Shown here one piece after another: positions 1 through 12,492 of a DNA stretch of 64,000 nucleotides. Source of the DNA: Chimonanthus salicifolius (Eukaryota > Streptophyta > Magnoliopsida > Laurales > Calycanthaceae); the NCBI GenBank assembly GCA_013350335.1, contig CM023534.1, forward strand, positions 10,445,542-10,509,541, in the 5' to 3' direction. A program made the position numbers and the translations under genes. The notes below the pieces were generated by a model. The model saw only the letters and a list, made by a program, of their open reading frames with translations. It ran no database searches and had not been told where the DNA came from. Numbering within the stretch: position 1 is the first letter of the stretch; each line of letters starts with the position of its first letter.

Positions 1-990
1 AATTCAGATGTACATAATTTAAAGTACCTCTTGCATACATCGAACACAAGCACCCTTAAGGTGTTACTCAAGTATTTTTTTTTTATTTACTCTATATTCA
101 AGTATGGAAGTTTTTAGCAGATATGTACATTTTCATTAGTGTGCCCCACATATGGATGCACATTGTATTTATGTGCATCTAAATGTACGTAGAACATTTC
201 CTATTACATAATATCTAAATCAAATGTAATTTCAAAATATTTCAAAATTTTCATTTAAGTTAACCTCCATTGCAATTACCCAAGCTTTTAAAAATCAACT
301 CTATTAGTCATTACTACTTATCTATTCCAAATAAATAACTGAATAACTACAAGATAAATGTAAGTCTCCATCAATTAAAAAAAAAACCATGTTTTAGATC
401 TGATGCATAGATATTATAGTGGAGTCATTTTTTGGCAAATTAGTAAATCTTTAATAATCTTTTTTATTTTGACAAGGCTAGGTTTTATGAGTTTAAAAAG
501 GAAACATCATATTTCATATTGGAGAATATTAACTTCTTAGTACATGTCCAATGTAAATGAGTTCAACCTCAAATCAATATTCTTTGAATATAATAATGAT
601 CGATAATCAAGTCAGATCTCCTATTTACTAGACAGTGAAGATGTGAAACCTATTTTTGTTATAGTCAAGTCTTTTATACTTATTACTCAATAATATATTA
701 TATAATAATTTAATTTAGACTTAAGAGACATCATAGCTAATTTTTTTCTTAGATCATCAGTAGAAATTTCAGTTTTGTAATTAAAAAATATGTGCATTGA
801 ATGAACATTACAGTAGTCTACCTTCATTTTAAAAATGTGGTGACACATGGTAGAGAATTATAGTTTTCTCTCTCAGGTATCAAAAATGATTCTTCTATTT
901 ACTAAAATTTCCTAAAAGTGAGACCTTTTTAAGATTTCATGGGGATTTTCTTCTGCTCCAAGTGTAATTTTCGAACAGAGGATTCCTATG
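1..990. other. Intergenic AT-rich sequence upstream of the CYP85A gene
   Basis: I see no coding sequence, RNA gene or clear mobile element in this stretch. It is AT-rich with short homopolymer runs. The last few hundred bases probably contain regulatory sequence of the P450 gene, but I could not pick out a specific transcription-factor site with confidence. Confidence 0.6.
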
Positions 991-993
991 GCC

Positions 994-1001
994 TATAAAT
1001 A
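994..1001 (+). promoter_or_regulatory. TATA box of the CYP85A gene
   Basis: The octamer TATAAATA lies 91 bases upstream of the chosen start codon. This places transcription start near 1025-1035 and gives a short leader. An in-frame ATG at 1014 lies almost on the TATA box and would probably not be transcribed, which supports the ATG at 1092. Confidence 0.7.
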
Positions 1002-1091
1002 CTTCTCACCTTTGTGGAGAAGAGCAGCCCATTTACTCAGTGCTTAGAGCTCCTTCTCTCAAGTGGGTTGAGCTTTTTGGGCGCAGCAGCA

Positions 1092-4000
1092 ATGGCGGTG
1101 TTGGTGGTGTTTGCAGTGGTGGTTCTGGGTCTCTGTATATGCACTGCTCTGCTTAGATGGAATGAGGTGAAGTACAGGAAGAAGGGTCTGCCGCCGGGAA
1201 CAATGGGCTGGCCTGTTTTCGGAGAAACTACAGAATTTCTCAAGCATGGTCCAAACTTCTTGAAAAACCAGAGAGCAAGGTGAGATGAAATCTCTTTATC
1301 ATTTGGGTCAGTCTTCCTTTTCTGTATTGATGCTTTTACAGCTTTATGAAAGAGCCTAGAACACGTACTCAGTCCTCTGTTCATGCATGAAGCTTCTGTT
1401 CAACTCATTTTTCTGTCCTTGTGTTCATGATTTCATGCATGTGAAATTTCGTGTGTGGATTTGTTCGATTCCCTTCATTTTACAGCAAGAATTTTAGCCC
1501 CTTTTTTCATCTTTTCTTTTGTTTGAGTTTTTTCAGTACATTGATGCTTCTACTTTTTGAAACTTCTACTGTGAAAGGCTGGATTTTTTTTGGACAGTAA
1601 TCTTTTGAGCATTGCTTTCTCTTCCCAAGACAAGTGTTCCTTAGAAGATTCGTTCATCATCACACACGGGAGATGGAGATTTTCTGTATCAGAGCATACA
1701 AGATACAAAAATAGTAATAAAATACAAAAAGGAAATAAAAGAATGATAAAAGAAAGTAAAAATAATTATAAATGAATAAAGATAAATATGGAAAACATCC
1801 AACAAAGCAAATCAGCAGCCAACGGTGCCAAATCCAAATGTCAACGTAACAATCTTTAGTATTTTCGGCTGTTTTGGAAAGGAATTGATGTTTCATTGAT
1901 GTTCTTTTTGCTTTTCTTTAATAAAGCTGCTGTGGCTTTCTTTCTCAAATAGAATACGTAGTGTTTCTTGATTTGAGTTGCTTCTTCTTCTTTTTTTTTT
2001 TTTTCTGCTCATATGCTAGTAATTCTTACGTTACAATGAATATCTCAGTGCATATAAAGTGGGGCTTCTTTCTATGAAAGGATGGCATTTAACTTGGATG
2101 AAAACTCCATCTAGAAATCAAAATTCCATTTGCAAAGAAGAAGAAAAGTTTTACAAGGTTGCTTTTGGATGCACCCAGCATCTTGGTCTGTTTGAATATT
2201 TCTGGAAGATCTCTTTCTGATGTTTGCATACAGGATGGCAGCAGGAAGAATTCAGAATCCGCATTTGGTGGGATACTGTTTTTCCTACTTTTTGAGCTAA
2301 GATTAGCGTTGGGGTTACAGCTAATAATGATTTTGGGTGGGTGTGAGGGAGAAGCAGAATCACATACAATGTTCTTTCCAATTTCCATGCTCCCCCAAGT
2401 CCCACGGAAATAGATTTTCCATGGAAAACTCTTGGGACTGCTCTCTGCCCTGTATTCTCAGAGCAGTTTTCCTCTGTTTGCACACTTGATAATGACTTGA
2501 AAGCTGTCATAAAATAATTTTTTCACCTATTCTTTTTACTGAAACCATTTTCCTGTACTGAGATAGGAATATGTGAGGATCATAATTGAAATGATTTCCT
2601 CTCTCACCACTTTCTGATTATGTCACTCCTAAATAAGTTCTGCGGTTAACCTACACGGGTATAGTTTTAGAATTAGACTAGAGGTCTTGGGTTCAACTCC
2701 TCTCTCGTAAACGAAGCTTGTGGGTAGTTTCATGTGTGTGTAGGATTAATCTAACCTTCAATGTGGGGTGGGGATACCCATTTTATCAAAAAAAAAAAAG
2801 ATTCTGCTGTTTGCTTTTGCTGCTCGTATACTTTTTTTAGTAGAAGACTGTTTGGAAGCATTTTTTTTAGTAAATATCCATTCAGTTCGTATTTATTGTT
2901 CTAAAAAGCTGTATTTATTTTTTTATCCCTTTAACAGACATGGAAGTTTGTTCAAGTCCCACATCTTGGGCTGCCCAACAGTTATTTCCATGGATCCAGA
3001 ACTGAACAGATACATTCTCATGAATGAAGGGAAAGGCCTTGTTCCTGGCTATCCACAATCTATGTTGAATATTCTGGGCAAATGCAACATTGCTGCTGTT
3101 CATGGCTCCCTTCACAAGACCATGAGAGGGGCTCTGCTTTCTCTTATTGGGCCCACCATGATCAGAGACCACCTACTTTCGGATATTGATGAATTCATGA
3201 GATCCCACCTTAGTAACTGGAACGGCAAAACCATCAACATCCAAGAAAAGACCAAAGAGGTCAGTAGATTCTTTGAAGCTCAAGAATGAAACAAGAAAAA
3301 AGAACTGTGCACAATTTTAGGGCAATCAACTATACCCCAAACTGCTATCACTTTGATTATGTTGATAGCGATGATCATCATTTGATCTACTATGCATTTG
3401 AGGAAGTGTGGAAAGCAGATGCCATATTTTTTAGAAATTCAGAATTTTCTATCTGTTAGTGGGAGGCTGTAGAGATTTAATCATCGAAGGAAAATCAGTG
3501 GAAAGCAATTTGATTTGAGATTTTTACCCCACCAAAATGCAAAATTTGATCAGATGATCCATCTGTTCACTGATATCTTTAAACTGAATTTAATATCAGC
3601 TTCATTCAAATGCACTAGGGTTTTAGTAATCCACAAAAGAATAGGTAAAAAAATTCATTCGATTTGCTGTTTTTACCATAAGTTTGTTTTGTTCTTTTCT
3701 CAGATGGCACTGCTTTCATCTCTGAAGCAAATGGGTATCGAATCCAGTACAATATCTGAATCCTTTAAGCCAGAGTTCTATAAACTGGTGCTGGGAACTC
3801 TATCATTACCAATTGACCTTCCAGGCACAAATTATCGTTGTGCATTTCAGGTATTAATCCCCTTTTGTTATCAATTATTATCTTCTGCTTTGCTTTTTTC
3901 TTTTTTTTCTTTTTTTTATTAAACTGTGGTTCTAGAATGTTTTGACTCAAATCCACATTCAAATTTAGGAACCAAGCAAACTCAATTTGACACCGAATGA

Positions 4001-7000
4001 GGCCAATTTGATTGTGCCTGTGCACACATTTTTTGTGTTCATTTAATTTGTAATACATTAGTCTACCATGTAATACTTTTTTACTATGCATAGTTGTGAT
4101 TTAATTTGAGTTGTTATTGCAGGCAAGGAAGAAGATTCTGAGCATTTTGAAAGAAATAATTGAAGAAAGAAGAGCTTCTAAAAGTACACGAAATGACATG
4201 CTTGATTGTCTTTTGAGAATGGACGAGAGTGCAAGATTCAAACTAACTGATGAACAGATCATTGATTTAATAATTACCATTCTTTATTCTGGTTACGAGA
4301 CTGTTTCAACAACTTCAATGATGTCTGTGAAGTATCTACATGATCACCCAAAAGTGCTTGAGGAACTAAGGGTATGGAGTAAGAACCAAGTGTCTGTACC
4401 ACAGATCACTAGTTTTAGGTATCTTAGAAGAACTTATTTCTTAATTGTTTTTTGCTTCCAGAACGAACATTTTGCAATCAGAAAGAGAAAGGGACCTGAC
4501 GATGCAATTGACTGGAATGACTACAAATCCATGAGTTTCACTCGTGCCGTAAGCAATTAAAACTATTGTCCTGTTACATTCATCTGATGATAAATTCTGC
4601 TTCTGAGAAGTATAGAGATGCTAAGCATAGTTTTCCCTGCTGCAGGTGATCTTGGAGACTATGAGAATTGCCACTATTGTAAATGGGGTATTGCGGAAAA
4701 CAACCCAAGAGATGGAAATGAAAGGTTCGTTCATGATACAATTTCCCATTGACCACCACTGTGAAAATTCAATAGATCAGAAATTTCCAACCAGCTGGTT
4801 GATGGAAAACACAATAAACAGTCAAGAAAGGAAAATTCTGTTGAGCCAGATACTTGGAAACTCTGCTTTCCACATGAACCCTACAATATCAGGCTTGTTC
4901 AAACAGAGAGTTCATACTAATCATTGAAAAAAGGAAAATGTCTACTTCCCAAATAAATTTGGTCATGTCAAAACGTATGATTTGACCAGTTTCACTCTCT
5001 TGTATCTCCTAGAACATTTTGGCAAGTTTTATCTTTAGAGTTCAAGAAGCTGACCTTGGTTGTACATACGTACTTCTATTCATGTGTTCGCGTTCCACAA
5101 GCTTTAGAGCTTTTGGCATATTCGTTAGATCCTAACAATTTCGTATGGAGGGATGTTTGTTAGCACCTCAAATATACATTATCATTTTCGTGTGGCAATC
5201 AACAACAGTTAACTTTGAAAGTCTCTGTGTGGATTTATCATGGCTGAGAAAAAGGCGATTGCTGAAAAATGTTGGAAAAAAATGCGCCCCTGGCAAGATT
5301 GGATCAGGAAATTCCTATGATTCATGGTGGACTAAATAACCAATCCATATGGTGCCCACCAATCAATGCTCCTGACCACTCGACTTGCTTCCATTCATGA
5401 ATCCTCTATGAATTGCGTGATTACATCCTTTCTTTCTTATTAGTCCAAAAGGTAGACGATTACTCATGTTTATTCTGAAACTTTTCAGGATATACTATTC
5501 CAAAAGGATGGAAAATTTATGTGTACACAAGAGAGATCAACTATGACCCATTTCTATATCCAGAGCCTCTAACCTTCAACCCTTGGAGATGGCAGGTCAG
5601 TATACATGATTTCAATACCTTTATGGATTGGTTTAGGTCATGTAGTCTTCAACTTATCTGTAAATGTTATGGATTTAGTACTTGTAATATTTCCAATTTA
5701 ACTGTAAATATCATGGATTTATTAAGTGTAACTATCATTAGTATGAATTTCTGAAAGGCCTGATAAACATCGAGTGATATGATAAGAGCACAAATAGATT
5801 GGGCAAGTCCCTTGTAGAATGGGATATCATCTTTAAAGGAAGCAATATTTGAAACAAAAAAGGGGAGGGCAAACAAATCTGATGTGAATTAAAATGCCCT
5901 CATATGGTGCTCTTATTTAGAAAATTGTGATTCACTTTCATTTTAACTACTTAAAGATAAAATTCACCTTTTATTTTAAATTTTGGACATTTTAAGAATT
6001 TTATAGTTCATTCTGTAAAGATTTTTTCCCTATTTTTCTTTGTTGAGTTCATCCTTCCTCTCTATCAAAATAATATTAGCCTGAGGCACTGGAAAAACTA
6101 TTGAGGATAACTATATCAATCAGATTTTGATTTACATGGTCAAAATCTTCAACCAGTTCCAACTCAGACACAACTGGGTTGAATTTTGTTCTACTAAATT
6201 GAATAACAAGTTCACTGCAAACATGATTCAATCATGACTTTTGTTGGTTTCGATTCAAGTTGAATTTGAGCTTCTTAACCATGGTTCCTTCAGCCTAATG
6301 AAATACATGTTATAAATATTTGCAGGATAAGAGCCTAGAGTCTGATCAGTTCTTCTTGATTTTTGGAGGAGGAAGCAGGCTATGTCCTGGGAAGGAACTG
6401 GGGATAGCAGAACTTACAACTTTTCTTCACTACTTTGTTACAAGATACAGGTTTAGTACTGAATCTCTCTCATAATAATCTGCAAGTGTCTACACGTATC
6501 TCAATCTTCACTCCCGGTAGGAGCAAATTGACTAAAGTTGGTATCCATCCTATAATTACCTGAACTCTGTAAAACCTTAAAGCCTTCTCCATGATGCTGA
6601 TTATATGGTATTAGACATTGGACTGCTGGTACTGATAGAGAGTAAGCAGAAATTGTACCAAGGCTCTCAATTCATCCACACATTGATTACTAGATCAAGG
6701 CCGCTCTCCATTTAAAATGTGTACGAAACGATATAATCTGGATACATGTAATCCTTACTGGATGGTATTCTTGGATTTTCGATTCATGTAATCCCCTACC
6801 AAATGATATGTCACAGATTTTACTTTTACACCACGACGATACTTGAACTCCAAGGTGAACTTACTGCAATAAAATAATGTGACATTCAGAGCTCACTCCA
6901 ATTAGTGAATTTTTCTAGCCCTTCCCAACATCAGAATGTGAGACAGAAAAATTTTAACATGCATTTGCCCCAAAAAGTCAGTTACTTTAATAGCTCAAAG

Positions 7001-7443
7001 GTGTTGGAGTGATGGCCAGTAACCCGCCTCAGGAAGCGGGAGTCCTTGAGTTCGATTTCTACTTCACCCCAAAGGCCACTAGCCTAGAGTTACCCAGTAT
7101 GTGTGGATATGAAGGCTTGCACATGCCCCGAGGTTAGTCGGGTGCTCTAAGAGGTCTGGACACCTTGGTTATCAATAAAAAAAGAGAGTCAGTTCTTTAA
7201 TGTTGGGCCTTCTGCTTTCAGACTATCAGATATCTATCATCATAATAACATCCATTGCATCATGAGTTGATTAATCTCTCTTGTATGTAACCTTGTTACC
7301 AGTAGTTATTTCCTGCGGATGTTTATATTCATTGTCTATATTGTTCTTATTGCAGATGGGAAGAAGTTGGAGGAGACAAGTTACTGAAATTTCCAAGAGT
7401 TGAAGCACCAAACGGGTTGCATCTTAGGGTTTGGGATTACTGA
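1092..7443 (+). CDS. CYP85A: Cytochrome P450 of the CYP85A family, brassinosteroid C-6 oxidase
   Basis: Family enzymes oxidise C-6 of 6-deoxo brassinosteroids such as 6-deoxocastasterone to castasterone, a late brassinosteroid step at the ER; some members also make brassinolide. Nine exons join in frame: 1092-1279, 2938-3259, 3704-3850, 4123-4371, 4462-4548, 4646-4724, 5489-5595, 6326-6450, 7356-7443. They encode 463 residues, close to the roughly 465 usual for CYP85A. Visible features are an N-terminal membrane anchor (about 1-22), the proline-rich hinge KKGLPPGTMGWPVFGE, the I-helix oxygen-binding motif SGYET (275-279), the K-helix ETMR (Glu335, Arg338), the FNPWRW segment, and the heme loop FGGGSRLCPG with ligand Cys413. 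Stretches such as HILGCPT, GYPQSML and GTLSLPIDLPGTNYR are hallmarks of CYP85A rather than CYP90 or CYP707. No frameshift or lost catalytic residue is seen. Sequence alone does not tell a castasterone synthase from a brassinolide synthase. Confidence 0.93.
2648..2801 (+). mobile_element. SINE (family B) in intron 1 of CYP85A
   Basis: A tRNA-like head with a B-box-like GGTTCAACTCC is followed by a conserved 3' body (GTGGGGTGGGGATACCCA) and an A tail. Imperfect 10-bp duplications flank it (TTCTGCGGTT at 2638-2647 and TTCTGCTGTT at 2802-2811). The same 3' body occurs near 8250 and 26350, so this is a repeated family. Confidence 0.65.
6992..7186 (+). mobile_element. SINE (family A) in the last intron of CYP85A
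   Basis: A tRNA-like head with a B-box-like GAGTTCGATTTC is followed by a body ending in GGACACCTTGG and an A-rich tail. It is flanked by a 15-16-bp target-site duplication: AGTCAGTTACTTTAAT at 6976-6991, and the same with one base missing at 7187-7201. Related copies lie at about 12493 and 60393 (same strand) and 10127 (opposite strand). The acceptor of CYP85A exon 9 is 170 bp downstream and intact. Confidence 0.75.
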
Positions 7444-8101
7444 GTTTAGATGTAAAATAACAAATAATGTAGGTTTACAGGTACAACCATAGCAGATAAA
7501 TAAATGAAATTTATATTTTTCTGACCTTTTTTTTTTCTTGGGATGTATGAGATAGCGTGGGAAATCATTTGTCATACCCAAAAATTTTCCAGTGATGCAA
7601 ATGGAATTTAGTCTAGATTGTACTTGAGTTTTATCATCCAATTCTTGTAAAAGTACCCCAATTCATCTCTGCAAATCAAGGGGAACAAATCCAATAATCT
7701 GCTACTAACTGCATCTTTGATCCAAAACAAGATGAAGTAGTCCTGATAGGTAAATCCGTCGACTGTTCTAGACCGACTGGGGTCTTTCTGGGTTTGGTAA
7801 GCAATCAAATCAGAATCCTGGATCTGAATCCAAAATGGATTGCTTGCTAACTATACCTTGAATAGAATGATAGTGAGCGCTGTCAAAACAATGGTTTTAG
7901 TCTTTAAAACACATATCTACGGTGGTAGGCTCTTAGTAGACAGGTACAGAACCAACTTCATCAGTACTTAACCCTACTAATAATAATAACCAATGTGATC
8001 TGGATCTGGCCCTACTAATGGTGGATGAAGCCTTTTTTATGAATTGGGTCCCCATATTTTTTGTGTTGTGTTTTGACTGTCATGGTAGAAGAAGTATAAC
8101 A

Positions 8102-8306
8102 TGAAGGGAGTTTGCTTGACAGTCAAGAAGTTTCATTTATGAAGGGAGGTCTTGAGTTCGATTTATGCTCAAAATTTTCTGGGTCATTCCCCATAGAGTT
8201 ACTCCTCATTGACTTAACCAATGTAGATTGGGAGATTTATAAATGTTCGTAAGATTAGTCTCACCTCCAAATTAGGGTGGAGATACCTCTGTTCCAAAAA
8301 AAAAAG
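8102..8306 (+). mobile_element. SINE (family B)
   Basis: The head contains GAGTTCGATTTATG as a B-box relic. The 3' body is nearly the same as the copies near 2750 and 26350 (GGAGATTTATAAATG, TTAGTCTCACCTCCAA, GGTGGAGATACC) and ends in an A run. I could not settle a target-site duplication. Confidence 0.6.
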
Positions 8307-9052
8307 TGTATGACGACCCATGCGTGCATCTATTTCTCTGGGCTTGGGTTGGGCCTGAACTTAGCTCTGATTAGCATTGAAGTGTACAGGCTCATAGCGG
8401 TTGAGGCACAAAGCATAACCAAGGCATATGTTTAGTCGCAAGCTTATAGTTAAAAACATTTATTTAGATATTTTAAAGTACATGCAAGTTTATGGATTTG
8501 TCTTACATTGAAGTTAACAAAATAAAATACTTTTCATCCAAATCACCAAAATGTATAAGCGACTGAGCTTTCAAAGGTTTAGGGTTTAGAAGTTACGAGA
8601 GTAAGAGAGGTCTTAAGTGCAAAATCGACTGGACAAGGTGCAAGATGGGTCTAGAGCCTAGGTGTGGATCTCCCCTAAATCCAACAAAGGCAAGTGTTTG
8701 AGTACTAGGAGAAGTTCAAGTGTTCAACCATGTTCCTTTGTTTCTTATTGGATTGGATGTGTGATAGACCAGTTAATCCACCAGGATTGATTGTGAAAGT
8801 TTTGGGCCTGAGTTCACTATCCGAGTCAACTCATACTCGATTCCTACCAAGTACCAAGTAAGAGGCCATCTCTGATGTTTAAAACAACAGTTGGGCCTGA
8901 TCTTTTTGTCTGATCATTTAGCACTGTTGTGTCATTTTTCAGCTGATAGATAAAAAGAAGCATGGAAATTGAGGTCATTGTCTTTTCTTACACGATTAAG
9001 AGCTCTTTTATGTAAATACAAAAAATGAAACACTTTTCAAAATTTTCAAAGA

Positions 9053-9235
9053 ATTTTTTTTTTTTATGACGAAGAAACTCAAGATTCTCATCTCTCAAAA
9101 TACGAAGGCATTAAGTAAAATTTCGAATGCATGCAGGCCTCCAGCAAGCCACAGGCATCGGATGGCTACAAGACTCGAATCTGAAACCTCTTGTTACCTA
9201 GTCAAAGTGACTGGCACTTGAGTTCTCATAAGAGA
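9053..9235 (-). mobile_element. Possible degenerate SINE, reverse orientation
   Basis: On the minus strand a tRNA-like B-box motif (GATTCGAGTCT, around 9170-9180) lies upstream of a sequence that ends in an A run (T run at about 9054-9065 on the plus strand). The body does not clearly match the three better-supported families. Weak assignment. Confidence 0.3.
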
Positions 9236-9527
9236 GATGAAAAATTGATGAAAAAAAAAGATATACGTTTTTTTCACTTGCGAAGACAATCATTTATTCA
9301 TTTTTAATGAAAATAAATATTTTGAAATAAACAACAAACATCAGGTTTCCATAGTCTAACATAAGGTTGAATTTCATAACACCTATTAAATAAGATGAAT
9401 CAAATTCAAATATAATTTTTCTGCAAAATTGTTTTTCTCAAAAGAATAGACAAAAAACCTAAATTTATGATTCAACAAACTCCACCACAGGAACATATTT
9501 TCAAAAGCATATTCCAAATTTGTCCTA

Positions 9528-10990
9528 TTTTAAGTTTGAATAAGGTAATGTAGTATAATTTGAGCTTTACCCTTTTTTTAAGATTGAAAATACTTTCAAC
9601 GTTGAAGTAATACAGACAAACCATCTACTTACTTGTCATCCTAATACCCATTAGGACCGTTTGCAAATATGATTATTCATGGGCCAAGCCCAATTGAAAT
9701 CCGTTGTAAATCAAAATAATCTTGAACATGCGTATTTGAACAATAAGCTGGACATGGACTCATTTTTTCAGTAAATTGGTGGGGTTTGGGCTTTTAATGT
9801 TCGAAAGCTTGTATTACCTTTTTGCCAATCAAGCTAACTATATATTTACCAAAATATATAATGATTACAAATATTTTTTGTATTATTAAATATTAAATCT
9901 CATATACAATGTAATCCCTTCTTCCCTTCCCCAAAAATAAAATCATATGATTGAAATTTGAAATAAGGCGTTACTTTAACTACGCAAATCTACTAATCGA
10001 CTCCATTTGGTGGGCTAAGATTAAATCAATCCACACTGACAAATCAACTTGGACGCAGTTTTTGCTGAGTTCCGACTCTACAATTTAAGAAACAGTTGTG
10101 CCTGACCAGCACACCAACTAACTTTACAGAGAGTGGCCCTTTGGAGTGAAGTAGAAATCGAACTCAGGACTTCCACTTCTTGAGGCGAGTTCCTTGCCAT
10201 CACTCTAACCCCTATGAATTCATGATGAGCAGATTTTCAAAAACATATACTTTTTTTTTTTTTTTTTTTTCTGATTTTACGGTTCCATTTTCAAGCAAGT
10301 AATGTAGTATATTTTGAGTTTCACCTTTCCTCCAAGGATTGGAAATACTTGGAACCCTGAAATCGTAGAAACTAATCCTCAGTTATTTTTAATTGTATTA
10401 TCAAATAGGATCAATTCATGGGCTCAAATTTACATAAGCATGGCCTAAGCTCATGGTAAACGAATGGTCTTGAACATGTGTATTTGATTGGTGGTTTGGA
10501 CTTGGGCTTTAAGTAAAGCATCTGAAGGGCCTTAAAGTGGGCTTTACACTCATTTTGTCCAGATATGTTAATCTACAGTTGAATCCCAATTGGTGGGCTT
10601 GAACTTTTCATCCATCCAAAAGAGCACATCAACTCGGACTCAGTTCCTATTGTGTCATGACTCATGAGTAAAGGTCACAAATTATACTTTTGAGTTTTTT
10701 TTTTTTTAAAGATTGAAAATAGCTTGAACATTGAAATAATTGAGTTGAATACTGTAGTTAATTCTCATCGTATTCTTCATTTGGATTATTTGCAGGAAGG
10801 GCTTTTCAACGGATCAAATATGACCCAAGTCCCATCCAAAAGCCCATTATAATTAAAACGGTCTTGAACACATATATTTGACCGATGGACTGGGCTTGAG
10901 CTCATATTTAGCTTATTAAATAGATGGGCTGGCTTAGGCTTTTAAGTAAAGCGTGTAAAATCTAATTGAACCTTTTTGCCCATTTAGCCA
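9528..10990. repeat. Three diverged copies of a local repeat
   Basis: Blocks starting near 9528, 10288 and 10678 share ordered landmarks: AAGATTGAAAATA-type sequence, a block with GTCTTGAACA followed by TATTTGA, and GGGCTTTTAAGTAAAGC-type sequence. The second and third are the most alike. Parts of the same unit recur near 9840-10010 and 11310-11480 (ATGTGATCTCCTGATTC-like and AATCGACTCCAATT-like segments). There is no coding potential. They look like old local duplications or fragments of one unknown element. Confidence 0.5.
10127..10215 (-). mobile_element. SINE (family A) head fragment, reverse orientation
   Basis: Read on the minus strand this matches the head of the SINE at 6992: GGAACTCGCCTCAAGAAG followed by GTCCTGAGTTCGATTTC and CTTCACTCC. 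Only the tRNA-like 5' part is present; the 3' body and A tail are missing. Confidence 0.5.
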
Positions 10991-11142
10991 AATATATAAT
11001 ATTATATATTTATAAATATTATATTTATATTATATTAGCCTCTCATGTATCTAATGGAATTGGAGAGTCAATTAGGTTGCTCCTTTTATTAAATTCAATT
11101 AGACAGTCATATATAGTGGAATTGATTATTTAATTTGTGCAT

Positions 11143-11301
11143 CAGTACTTTCTCTCAAAGTAAACATCAAATGATGTAATTTGAAGGATTTTTTCCTATT
11201 TTGACATTTCATTTTTTAATTCACAAAAGACAACATTAGGAAAAAAAATATAAAAATTCTAAAATTACATCCTTCGGTCTTCCCTTTGAGAGAAAATACT
11301 G
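11143..11301. mobile_element. MITE-like element with long terminal inverted repeats
   Basis: The left end CAGTACTTTCTCTCAAAG and the reverse complement of the right end, CAGTATTTTCTCTCAAAG, differ at one position. Inverted similarity continues inward (ATGTAATTTGAAGGATTTT against ATGTAATTTTAGAATTTT), so nearly all of the 159 bp can fold. There is no open frame. A clean target-site duplication was not found, so the superfamily is unknown. Confidence 0.55.
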
Positions 11302-11487
11302 CTGTACAGAAATCAATTTTCATATATAATGTGATCTCCTGATTCTCCTCCCATACTCAAAAACAAAATCATTTCATTAAAATTTTGAAATTATCGCCTA
11401 GAGCAGGCTTTACACTCAGTTTATATAAATATGTCAATTTAAAAATCGACTCCAATTGTAGAGTTGGGCTTTTCATGTATTTAAAGA

Positions 11488-11660
11488 TTTACATGGTGTA
11501 GTTCAATTGGTTGCCTTCTGTCTCAAGAAGAGAGAGGTTGTGAGTTCGAATCTCAATGGCTTAACTTTGATGTGTCTTAAGAGTAGTTGACTCATCTATG
11601 GAAGTATTAATATAATTGTTTCTGAATTTTCTACACATTAATCGAAGAAAAAAAAAAAGA
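11488..11660 (+). mobile_element. SINE (family C)
   Basis: A tRNA-like head (GTAGTTCAATTGGTTGCC, then a B box GAGTTCGAATCTC) is followed by a body with CTTAACTTTGATGTG and an A-rich tail. The order matches the better-preserved copy at 37958. A target-site duplication was not found. Confidence 0.55.
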
Positions 11661-12141
11661 GACAAAGTTAACTTAAACCCAATTTTTGCAAAGTGAGGTC
11701 AATTCTAAGATTATAATAGTTGGGCTTAATCTTTTTGCTGATGTAAATATAGTATGATGGGTCCAGAATTTAGGTCTTATAAATAAGATCATTTTTTTTT
11801 TAATGTTTAAGGTGTCTAAACCTCGAATAATATTACGAAGAGTAGCCCCATAAGATTTTTTCTATTTTTTTTCCCAATATAGAACCAGGATCCCAATAAA
11901 GCAGAAAAAAAAAAAAAAAAATGAGTGGATTCATGCTTTCATATACTCAAAAGAGTTTCGGACACATTTGTTTTTCCACACGGCAGGGAGTTAATTTTCC
12001 ATGAAAAGGTTAGTTAGTTCTGCCAACACGTTTTCTAGAAAACCGCCTTCCTTTTCCCGTTCAAATTCTCCGGTCAATGATTTTGACAAAAAGTCAAATC
12101 TTTGCCTAACGTAGTGGGACCAGAGTGCACGGGAAGTTCGG

Positions 12142-12371
12142 CACTTTTCCTGGATCTAGCATTCTACCATCATTGAATTCCACTGTTCCCTCAACATCAC
12201 ACGGCTGCTTTCTATTTCCCTGGCTGCGTTTGCTGGCAGTTTCCATGGAAAATTCACTTTTCCTGGATCTAGCAGGCTCTACTCTCTCTCTACCGTGTGA
12301 ATTACACGATTCTCACAACATCCCACGGCTGTTTTCTACGGTAGTGTTTGCTAGCAGTTTTCATGAAAAAA
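12142..12371. repeat. Tandem duplication, period about 113 bp
   Basis: The segment beginning CACTTTTCCTGGATCTAGCA at 12142 begins again at 12255. Both copies contain ACGGCTG, a GTTTGCT-GCAGTTT region and a CATG-GAAAA end. The second copy has diverged moderately. The surrounding sequence is rich in TTTTCC and GGAAAA. Confidence 0.55.
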
Positions 12372-12492
12372 TTTAGGAAAACACAGAAATATTCATTGCA
12401 TAATGAGTCTATGATCCGGATTTTAAAGTGAGGCAATATTTTGATTGATTCAATCTGGTGATGACATCGGAGATATTAAAAATAATTCAATA

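Noticed and set aside
1014..1091. Upstream in-frame ATG for CYP85A at 1014
   Set aside because: It lies only 13 bases after the TATA box and so would be upstream of the transcript start. The resulting 26-residue extension is not a CYP85A feature; the ATG at 1092 gives the normal N-terminus.
4725..4927. Reading through the exon 6 donor of CYP85A gives a further 67 codons
   Set aside because: The peptide does not match CYP85A, while the donor at 4725 joined to 5489 restores the conserved GYTIPKGW sequence.
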